From: an uncultured Eudoraea sp.
Lineage (GTDB): Bacteria > Bacteroidota > Bacteroidia > Flavobacteriales > Flavobacteriaceae
Assembly (NCBI RefSeq): GCF_947260015.1
Contig: NZ_CAMYOM010000019.1
Span: forward strand, 1-55,622
Direction: 5' to 3'
DNA length: 55,622 nucleotides
Shown here: positions 43,771 through 53,200 of the stretch, piece by piece
How the letters are laid out: each line of letters opens with the position of its first letter
Position numbering within the stretch: position 1 is the first letter of the stretch
The notes under the pieces: generated by a model
What the model was told of the DNA's origin: nothing
The model's database searches: none
Seen by the model: the letters and a program-made list of their open reading frames with translations, nothing else
Program-made: the position numbers and the translations under genes

Positions 43771-43797
43771 AACCCCTCATTAATTGAGGGGTTTTTC
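43771..43797. terminator. Bidirectional rho-independent terminator between the LysE-type gene and tRNA-Cys
   Basis: AACCCCTCA pairs with TTGAGGGGTT around a short TTAA-type loop. A run of T follows on the plus strand (43791-43796) and a run of A precedes the stem, so it can terminate both the plus-strand LysE-type gene and the minus-strand tRNA. Confidence 0.85.
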
Positions 43798-43798
43798 G

Positions 43799-43869
43799 AG
43801 GCATCGAACGGATTCGAACCGTTGTACAAGCTTTTGCAGAGCTGCGCCTAGCCACTCGGCCACGATGCC
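43799..43869 (-). tRNA. tRNA-Cys (anticodon GCA)
   Basis: A 71-nt cloverleaf on the minus strand. Acceptor stem GGCATCG pairs with CGATGCC, and the discriminator is U, as required for cysteine tRNA. The anticodon loop CTGCAAA gives GCA, and the T arm is AACGG-TTCGAAT-CCGTT. CCA is not encoded. The outermost anticodon-stem pair (27-43) appears to be a C-U mismatch. It lies 47 bp downstream of folB on the same strand, ahead of the terminator. Confidence 0.95.
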
Positions 43870-43916
43870 ATTTAAAGGCGCAAAGGTACTATTTTTTCCA
43901 ACTAAGAAAAAGAAAC

Positions 43917-44276
43917 TTAGCCCCTCTTTTCCTTAAGAGTTACAGTTACCATTTCTACGTCCCCGTCAATAGGTGGATTCATTTTAGAAACGGAAACCAC
44001 AGCCTTAGTAACAGTTTCCATTTCATCAAAAATGCGATCGAGCATTCTTTTTGCTACATGCTCAAGAAGTTTTGAACTGATTCGCATTTCTTCCTTAACT
44101 ATCCTGTTAATGAATACATAATCCAAAGTATCCTCTAAATTATCCGAAATACTGGCTTTTTGTAAGTCTGAGAAGATTTCTACAGTAACAAGGTAGTCAC
44201 CGCCAATAACGCCTTCTTCTTTTAAGCACCCATGATAGGCATAAACTCTGATATTACTTACGGTAATTTTACCCAC
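43917..44276 (-). CDS. folB: Dihydroneopterin aldolase
   Basis: 119 residues, family length. It cleaves 7,8-dihydroneopterin to 6-hydroxymethyl-dihydropterin and glycolaldehyde in folate synthesis. The pattern VSNIRVYAYHGCLKEEGVIGG with VTVEIFSDL is the first strand pair with the conserved acidic residue. LEDTLDYVFINRIVKEEM contains the Tyr, and VSVSKMNPPI the C-terminal Lys-containing strand. The tRNA-Cys gene lies 47 bp downstream, so it may be co-transcribed. Confidence 0.9.
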   Translation of the reverse strand: MGKITVSNIRVYAYHGCLKEEGVIGGDYLVTVEIFSDLQKASISDNLEDTLDYVFINRIVKEEMRISSKLLEHVAKRMLDRIFDEMETVTKAVVSVSKMNPPIDGDVEMVTVTLKEKRG

Positions 44277-44321
44277 GCTCTATTAAGTTTTAGCAAACTT
44301 AACCTAAACACCCGAGATTTT

Positions 44322-45263
44322 TTAATATGTACACCTGCAATTACTTATACCCTGGAAGAGATCTACCCCAATTGTAATTACATGGGTACCTGTACTAAAG
44401 CCAAGTATTTCATTCAAAATGATCTGGTATGAGTAGCCGAAATAAAAATTACTTTTTTTAAGTCCAACTAAGGGCGCTATATATAACGGGCTTCCTATCT
44501 GATCATTAAGAAAACGATAAGTTACACCGGCGTAGTAATAATCTTCAAAATCATACCATCTGAATTTTGCATTCAAATCGGTTACTGATCGCCCGTCACT
44601 TTCAAACCACTGGAAGAAAATAGAAGGCTCTATTTCAAAATTGCTTTTTTTCTTACTAAATCTATAACCCGTATAGAGATAATAATTCCTTAATTCGTTA
44701 GGTTCTGAAATTGGATTAAACTTAGATAAGTCCTTGTCTAAGAGGTTAGAGGCGTTTAGACTGGCATAAAACTTATCTTTTCTATACAAAATACCAACAT
44801 CGAAATTGTGGTTTGTTGTGGAGCGGTCATCGGTAACGCTTGGGTCCAGACCATCAAAATTTTCAATATCTATCCTAAACTGATTAAAATTGTATGAAAG
44901 ACCAAATGAAAGAAATTCATCTTCATACCTGTCCAATGTCAAGTGATGTGCAAAAGACAGCCTCGCCCCTCTTTGTTTAGTTTCTCCGTTACTATCATTA
45001 TAAAGAATCATACCCACTCCCGAGCGGTTACCTACCCTGCCGTCTGCAGCCAAAGACTGTGTGTCTGGAGCATCTTTTATTCCTACCCACTGAGTCAGAC
45101 CATTTATTCGCACTTTAATATAGTCACCTATTCCTGCATAGGTTGGTGATACAACAAAGGGATTGTCTGCTAAATACTGCGATAATTGAGGCAGTGTAAG
45201 CTCTTGTGCGTTCCCCGTGGATACACAAAACAACAATATTAAATATAGCAATCTCTTGCTCAT
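44322..45263 (-). CDS. PorP/SprF-family outer-membrane protein (type IX secretion associated)
   Basis: 313 residues. A signal peptide covers about 1-19 (LLFCVSTGNAQE). The family opening LPQLSQYLADNPFVVSPTYAGIGDYIKVRINGLTQWVGI (overlapping halves) and the beta-rich body ending in a GVDLFQ strand match PorP/SprF barrels. In Flavobacterium johnsoniae SprF is needed to secrete the adhesin SprB and is encoded directly after it. Here the gene starts 20 bp after the giant SprB-like gene, the same arrangement, so it likely serves that protein's export or surface attachment. Confidence 0.88.
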   Translation of the reverse strand: MSKRLLYLILLFCVSTGNAQELTLPQLSQYLADNPFVVSPTYAGIGDYIKVRINGLTQWVGIKDAPDTQSLAADGRVGNRSGVGMILYNDSNGETKQRGARLSFAHHLTLDRYEDEFLSFGLSYNFNQFRIDIENFDGLDPSVTDDRSTTNHNFDVGILYRKDKFYASLNASNLLDKDLSKFNPISEPNELRNYYLYTGYRFSKKKSNFEIEPSIFFQWFESDGRSVTDLNAKFRWYDFEDYYYAGVTYRFLNDQIGSPLYIAPLVGLKKSNFYFGYSYQIILNEILGFSTGTHVITIGVDLFQGISNCRCTY

Positions 45264-45283
45264 AATTCTTTAGGTTAAGTTCT

Positions 45284-48200
45284 CTATCTATAAAGGGTAA
45301 AATGCCCTACAAATTCTCTAATATCACGCTCACCATTCAACTTAATGACGTACCAATAATCTCCCGTAGGCAGCTCATTGCCGTGGTATAATCCATCCCA
45401 TCCGTTCGGCACTATAGTTTCTTCGGCGACTACTCTACCATAACGATCATATATTTTTATTAGTATTTCAGGATATCCTTCAATATTTTCAGGAATCCAA
45501 TAATCATTCATACCATCACCATCGGGGGTGAAGAAATTAGGGATTTCTATATCTATAAACTCCATAAATATCTGTGCAGATACCTCACACCCATTTTCAT
45601 CTATTACCGTAACTGTATACGTACCAGTTTCAATAATATAATAGGTGTTATCTGTACCATTATTATGGTCGTTGAAATAGAAAGTATAATCTTCCAGACC
45701 TCCCGTTGCAATCGCGGTTATTTCATTAAGGTTTTGTTGTTCCAGAACCAATGTCAATGGTTCAAAAGCCATAATTTCAAAATCTACAGTTTGCATACAG
45801 CCATTAGAATGTGAAATAGCCACATAATGAGTCCCCGGACTAATATTCCTGAAATCGGGGTTCAATTGCATATCTGCAGGGTCTGTTGAGTCTAAAGCAT
45901 ACATTACAGAACCAAGAACAGTTGGATCTTCCATGGTTATGTTGATATAATTTTCCGGAAGGATATCTGTACATTCATAAACAGGATCTACGATAGCATT
46001 TAAGTTTACGCCCGGATCAATTACAACAATTACATTAGTTTCACAATCCTGAGCATCACGTACAAATATCACATAGGTACCGGCAGCCAGATCCATAAAT
46101 GAAGTCTGATCTAAAACATAATCAGCCGGATTATTGGAATTAAACGCCGTACTATATGGTGCTGTACCTCCTGAGATGCTCAGCGTTATTGAACCATCTT
46201 CACTACCAAGACATACTTCAGGTAATGCAGTATAGGTTACATCAAGAGGAGCAGGTTCTACAATTGTGAACTGGAAAGGTATAAAGCAACCGTTCTCATC
46301 CTGGGCGATTACATCATATACACCCGGCTCCAGATCAACAAATGTATTTTCTGTATCAAACTGGTTCAGGTTTGGTGTAATAGCGTAAAGTATGTTGCCT
46401 GTTCCTCCCGAAACTTCAACCGTAATTGTTCCATCATTCTGCCCGGCACAGGTAACATCTGTGAATTCCTCCCTGTCTATTTGAAGCGGCACGGGTTCTG
46501 TTATAATTATTTCATTAGATACCTCAACACAATCCATGCTGATAACCCTTACATAATAACTACCAACACCCAACATGGAGAAGTTCCCATCTGTCTGTGG
46601 TCCTGCAATTAAATTGGTTAAAGCGGCATCGCCGAATAATTCGTAGGTATAACTACCTAAGCCTCCAAAAGCCTGGGCCATAATTGTAGCCGTCATCTCA
46701 CCCGTACAATTTATGATCGCTGCGCTTTCATCTATGACTATAGACAATGGGATTATAGGATCTATAGACACCTGGTTAGAAATAGTTGCCTCACATCCAA
46801 ATGAATCACGCACATAATATTGATATATCCCAGCCGGAACTGTAAATACATGAGTATTGCCTCCGGACATTGGTGAATAAGCTATGCCATCCGTACTATA
46901 TTCATATGGTGCGGTCCCGCCTGTAGCGGTCAATTCAATTTCCGCCGGGTTTGTACACGTAAGCGGCACCAATTGAATTAATGAACCGGAAACATCTGTT
47001 GGTTCAGTGATAGCAACCTGAATTGTCTCCACATCGCAATTCCATCCATCAGAAACAGTAATGCTATATATGCCAGCACCAATGTTGTTGAACACCGGAC
47101 TGGTTTGTCCACCACTACTAAAATCTATTACTGTTCCGGTAGGATCATAGTAATTTAATTGATATTGATAGACACCTTGTCCTCCAAGAACGTTTATAGC
47201 GGTTACCGTAGCATTCGTATCTCCATAACAAACCAATGTTGTTGGGGTTGCAGTGATATCTGCTGTGATTGGTACTGGTTCTACGAGCACTTGGGTATCG
47301 TTAAGAACACATCCACCATCATCAGTAATTGCAATGGTAAAATTACCGGCAGAAAGTCCTGTGAACAAGTAACTATTTACATCGTTCACGGTATAAACCG
47401 CGGCAGTTGTTGTGTTTGTCAACACTATATCATAAGGGGGATAACCTCCTTCAGGATCTACAATAATTTCACCCTGATCGTTGGTACAAGTAACGTTTGC
47501 AACCTCATTAATTGTAGCCGCAAGAGGCATATCCGGAGAAATAATTGTAATGATGTTTGAGTCCTCAACACATAAAGGCGCTGCTGTTTCAGTAATCCTT
47601 ACAAAATAGTTTCCTCCGGCCACACCTAAAATGGTTAGCGGGTTGGTAGCCGTGTCTCCCGCACCTGTAATTCCGGTACTAACACCTGCTGCAGTAAAGA
47701 TTTCATAGTTATAAGCACCGGCATATCCCGTAATATCTACTTCAAGGGCTCCATTCGTATCCCCGAAACATACTACAGGCAATGTCGCTGTTGCTACCAC
47801 ATCAATAAGATCATAAGGAGCAATACTATAGGGCGAATCAACATAACACCCGGTCGTCGTATCCGTAACCCTGAAGGTATAACTACCCACTGCAGTTAAA
47901 TCGAACTCTGCAGTTGTATTTGTTGGGGTCGATGTTAATACACCATTAGGGTTGCCTAGCGGGAGTAATTCGTAAGTATACGTATTTCCGGGATTACCAT
48001 CATCCGTAACAGTAATAGTAATTTCTTCAGGTACCGCACAAGATATAGCGACGTCTTGCGAAATAGCTACGGTGAATACGTTTAACGGATCTATTACTAC
48101 CACATCTGTGGCTGTACATCCATTTGCATCCAGAGCATAGACAGTAATATTTTGTACAAGCCCTGTGTCTACAACATCAAATGTGTTAGAAGTTTGGAAA

Positions 48201-49680
48201 TTAACATTATCAATACTGTATAAATACGGACTTGTTCCTGTTCCCACTCCGGCCGTTGCTGTAATCGTAGCCGTATTAACCGTATTGTTGGGGTTACAAT
48301 TGAACGCAGTTGTTACCGCGGCAACTGTTAAGATAGTTGGTTCATCTACAATAACAACTTCCCTTAATGAACATCCTCTGTCCGAAATAGCTTCTACTTC
48401 ATAGGAACCGGCAGGCAGACCATTAAAAATTGGACTGGTTTGTGGTCCGGCAATTAAAATTGCTGCGTCGTAAAGATTGTAGGTATAGATTGGGTTATCG
48501 TTTACTCCTAGAGCAACCGGCTCCAGGTTTACCGTAATACTTCCGTCACTTAATCCGTTACAAGAGACATCTACCACGGTATGTGGATCAAATGTAACAG
48601 GAGTTGGAGCATCTAATTCCTGGTTTATGTTTTTTGTACAAACCGGATTAGTAGTATCCAAATCAGTCACCAGAAACGAATAGGTTCCGGCTTGATTTAA
48701 TCCTGTGAAAATACCGGTATTATTAACAACAGAGGTTATAAGATCAGGGAATGTAACAATATAGCTTAGGTTCGCAGAACCTCCGGTTACTGTAATTGTA
48801 ATTTCACCATCCGGAGATGCGGTACAGTCTATAGGTTTCACCACAGTGCTTATTAATGACATCTCTTCATAAAGCACTTCCGGCCCTATTGTTACAGTAC
48901 AAGACCACTGGTCTGTTATCTGAACTTCATAGCTTCCTGCTCCAAGACCTGAGAAAACGGTTGAAGTCTGTGGCGCACCAAAAGGCGCAGCATCTTTTAT
49001 CAATTGGTAAGTATAATTACTTCCCTGTCCACCAGCTGTTCCGATTACTTCAATTTCACCCTGAAGATTGGTACAGTTTTCCTGATTTATTTGCAAAGTA
49101 GCCGTAATTGGAAGAGGATCTACAAGAACAATGTTGTTCTGGATCATCTCTTCACAACCGCTCGAATCTATTACCCAGGCTTCATAAGTACCTGCTACAA
49201 GGTTTTCAAACCTTGGACCGGGAACATAATCTCCAGGACCAGTTGGCGGCACTGTTCCTACATAATAAGTGTAGCCACCCCAGCCTCCTAGAACATCTAC
49301 GATCTCAATAATGCCATCGTTTCCTATACAGGTAATTTGTGATACATTGGCATTGGCAGTAATAGCTGCCGGCGGACCTGCGATGTTAAATAATTGCGTA
49401 TTTGTACAGTTTGGATGGTTGTTTTGAATAACTTCAACAAGATAATCACCTGCAAATAAGGTTATTACAGCAGTTGGTCCGTTTGTGGGACTAGTTCCAT
49501 TTTTTACTAAAACATCATCGGCTGTATTCGCCGGAGTGCCATTCGTATCATAGATAGTCCAATCAAAAGGCCCTACGTAAGTAGCGTCGGTTAATTCTAT
49601 GGTAACTTCACCTGTTTCAGTACCGAAACAGATTACATCCTGTAATTTAGTAAGTACTATATTAAAAGTATTAGGATCTA
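45284..49680 (-). CDS. Giant SprB-like repeat adhesin, C-terminal part with gliding-motility-associated C-terminal domain
   Basis: About 1460 residues, open from about 49705. The frame consists of SprB-type modules of about 80-90 residues, each with a phrase like FxGLxAGxYxVxVxDxxGC and then a new strand opening VxxVxCxGxxDGxI. It ends in a type B type-IX-secretion C-terminal domain: IPNFFTPDGDGMNDYW, IKIYDRYGRVV, GWDGLYHGNELPTGDYWYV. The product is exported by T9SS and expected on the cell surface in adhesion or gliding. It is continuous with the frames upstream but separated from them by a 35-bp duplication that shifts the frame. The first in-frame ATG is at 49252; that is not a natural start. 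Confidence 0.85.
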
Positions 49681-49714
49681 TTTAGTAAGTACTATATTAA
49701 AAGTATTAGGATCT
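49646..49714. repeat. Exact 35-bp-period tandem duplication that breaks the adhesin frame
   Basis: The 34-bp block at 49646-49679, beginning TTTAGTAAGTACTATATT, recurs exactly at 49681-49714 with one A between. Because 35 is not a multiple of three, the reading frame is shifted and the upstream frame meets a TAG at 49678-49680. Removing one unit joins the frames seamlessly, giving ITDPNTFNIVLTKLQDVICF. Confidence 0.95.
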
Positions 49715-50250
49715 GTAATGGTCTCCGTAGCTGTTAATATACATCCAGTATCTACATGTCTGATAAGGAAATTATAGACGCCAAAATCTAATCCACTAAA
49801 TACATTTGAGGCCTGGTACGTAGCACCATTGTCTATACTGTATTCAAATTTAGCCGGATCATTTGCGGTTGATGTTACCGTTATGGTGATTTCACCATCC
49901 ATACCCGGATTACAGCTTATGGCATTTGTAATTGCCGCAGTAGCGGTAAGCAGTTCGTCATAAGGCTGTATGATGGCATTTGTGGTTCCTAAACAACCAT
50001 TGCTGTCATAGACATTGATAGTATAGCTACCACCTGCAACATCAGTTTCTATATAGGTGGTATTAGCACCTGTTTGAACTACTACATCATCCCCAAGTGC
50101 CGGAGTACCCTGGTCATTTATAAATTCATAGATAACATAAGAGCCACTTCCACCTGTAATTGAGGCATCATCTATTGTTATTGTGGCATTTTCAGGATTA
50201 TTTCCTGAAGTACAACCAAATTCAACAACGATAGGTGCCGGGACACTCAT
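49678..50250 (-). CDS. Giant SprB-like adhesin, middle fragment between two frameshifts
   Basis: 190 residues of the same repeat protein: VVEFGCTSGNNPENATITID, SYTINVYDSNGCLGTTN and VYNFLIRHVDTGCILTATET. It is in a different frame from both neighbours. On its upstream side a one-base difference in the run CCC (minus strand, 50240-50242) separates it from the next frame; on its downstream side the 35-bp duplication ends it. It is not an independent gene: the ATG at 50250 lies inside a repeat module, with no promoter or signal peptide. Confidence 0.75.
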   Translation of the reverse strand: MSVPAPIVVEFGCTSGNNPENATITIDDASITGGSGSYVIYEFINDQGTPALGDDVVVQTGANTTYIETDVAGGSYTINVYDSNGCLGTTNAIIQPYDELLTATAAITNAISCNPGMDGEITITVTSTANDPAKFEYSIDNGATYQASNVFSGLDFGVYNFLIRHVDTGCILTATETITDPNTFNIVLTK

Positions 50251-53200
50251 AATACCCGGTTCCTCTTATATCATAAGTGCCAGCCGGAACGTTTTCGAAA
50301 GTTTTGTCATTTAAAACCACACCCACAGGCATAGGATTTAAGGTATAGGTCAATGGATTATTACCATTGTCTATTTCAATTAATGTTATTGTACCATCAG
50401 CCCCGCCATTGCAAGTTACATCAGTGTGTATTTCTGTAAACTCAGGTAATACTGCAGCTGGAACATCTACAATAATACTTTGCGAACAGTTAGGAGGTGT
50501 GGTGCTAATATCATGAATTATTACATTATAAGAACCAGCTCCACTTGCTCCAGTCCAAGTATATGGATTGGATGGAAGAGCAATTCTAGCCTGATCAATA
50601 GCGCCCGGACCATCAATTTCAAACTCATAATTTCCTGAACCTGATGTTACTTCAATTGTTATCTCGGCATTAGCCGCAGCACCCGGCTCACAATCAAGCA
50701 ATGTAGTTTGCATTACAGTAAACTCCAGTGGCGGTATAATAGTAAAAGGCTCAGTATCTGCACAACCATTCACGTCGCGAACGGCAATGTTTTGTGCAAT
50801 ACTTAATTGATATGGGGCCACACCGGCAGCATCAAGGGTTACCAGAATCTCAAATTGCCCTTCTGCCACACATTCATCTACGATTACAATTGAAATATCT
50901 GGACTTGCATCTAAAGCTACAGTAACAGGATCATTTTGAATACAATCATATGCATCCTTAATATAGACTATATAATCTCCTGATTCAACGTTTGCAGTGG
51001 TACTACTTGTCCATCCGGGTGAAGCAGCAGTTGGAGCTGGCGCCGTATCCAGTAAGTATTGGAATTCATATGGGGCACTACCAAATTGAGGTGTAGCCGT
51101 GATGACGCCCGCATTCACATTACAATTATCATTTACTGGAGAAGCTGCTGTAACCGATAATAAGTTGGTTGATTCATCGATGGTAAAGTTTGAAGAACCA
51201 ATTGAACAACCAGCAAACGCACCATTAATTTCTGTTAACAATACATAGTATACACCAGGAGGTAATGTTGCAAAATTTGGAATACTTACAGGTCCTGCAG
51301 GGGGATTTACTGGCGAAGACCCCGTAAAACCTGTGGTTACATTAGATTGTGCATTAAATATTTCGTAGTCGACCTGTGTGGCACCTACATCGTAGTTATC
51401 AAAAGTGAAACTCACATTACCATCTGCAGCCCCCGTACATGTTACATTTGCTTCAACCAATGACGTTAACGTCATATTTGAAGGAGAATCTATTGGGGTA
51501 GCAGCAGTTTCAAAATAATAGCAATTAGTGGTTAAATCGTGAACCACAAAGGTGTAAGTAACTCCAGGTATAAGTGATGTAAATGTGGAAGTATCTCCAC
51601 CAACAACATCCGGAGCCTGATATGAAGCCGAATAAGGGAGAGTATAGCTATCTAAAATTGCAAACTCATAATTACCGCTACCTACCGCAGATGAAACAGT
51701 TACTATGGCCGTACCTCCGGCAGCACAGCTTGCGGTTAACGTAGAAACATCAATATCCAAATCATTTGGAGGTGATGCAATTATATTAGTTGTTCTCAGT
51801 GAACAACCATTGGCGTCAACCACATCAACTTCATAAATACCAAATTCAAGTATAGCAAAGGTATGATCTTCACCTCCGGCAGTTGTCAAATAAGATGCTG
51901 AATACCCGTTATTCCCTGTTAAATGGTAGGTATATTCTGCAGTACCTCCGTTTAAGTTTTCTACGGTTATAGAACCCGGATCTGTTCCGGTAGCTGGATT
52001 ACAAGTAATTGGTATTAAATTAATACTATATGCAATTGCATCAGGCTCATTTATTGTTACTGGAAAAGGAAGAGAAACACATCCCTTCGCATCCGTAATA
52101 GTGACTTCATAGTCCCCCGAAGGAAGGCCAGTGGTCTGGGTTCCATAATTCGTTGTTGAAATAGTCTCAATTACCTCAATGACATATGGAGGGCTACCTA
52201 TAGAAGTATCAATAACCACATCCAGCATTCCCGTACTATCTCCATTACAAAGAATATGTGTGGGCGTAACTGATGTAATCACAGGAGTATCTGCAGGGCT
52301 GATAATAACCGAATTAGTGGTCACAATACATGCGGCAGGCACTGTTGTGTCTGTTACCCTGAAAACATAGGTACCCGCTGTATTGGAACTAAAGACATTC
52401 CCGGCAAAGTTGGTGTTAAAGTAAGTTGCGCCAGCATCATTAGACCATTCATAGGAATATGTCCCTGAACCACCAATTGCATTTATTGTAATTGATGCTG
52501 GTGCCAGGCAGGTCAGATCTGCAGTTAAAACAGCGTTTGCGGCAAGGCTTGGATTTATTGTTACGTTTTGCTGTACTCCAACACAACCAAAAGAATCCTT
52601 GACATCTATAGTATAAGTCCCAGCAGATAAATTATTAAAAGTATAACTTGTTGCCGTTGACGGTGTAGGTGTTAACCACGGACCACCATTAATACTGAAT
52701 TGAAAGCCTCCGTTACCAGGAAGTGAAGTTACATCTACCAGGATTGTCCCATCATTAGAGCCGCTGTAACAAGCTGTTGGCGTAGTAGTAAAAGTTGGAT
52801 TCATAGGGGCAACTACGGTAATAGGGGCGTCTATGGGATCTTCGCAGTTATTCGTATCTCTAACTCTAACAATATAGTCTCCGGCAGGAACACCTACAAA
52901 ATCAACTCCGGCTTGATAAGGAGTAATTATACCACCTACATTATCTTCCAATTGGTATTCATAACCTGGCGTACCTCCAGTGGCACTGGCTGTAATTGTA
53001 GCACCTGTATTATTACAGGTAAATTCTACCGTAATGCCGGCAGAAGCAACTACAGGCGTGGGTTCGGTTAAGGTTTCTGAAAGCATAACGGAGCAGGAAT
53101 TATCTAATACATCCCTTACTTCAATTGAATTTACTCCGGCACTAAGACCATTAACCGTTACCGGAGAAACCGTTTGTGGCGCCGAAAATGCACCCCCGTT

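Noticed and set aside
49678-50250. An independent 190-residue gene
   Set aside because: It has no signal peptide or promoter, and its ends coincide exactly with two frame-shifting lesions in a continuous repeat protein.
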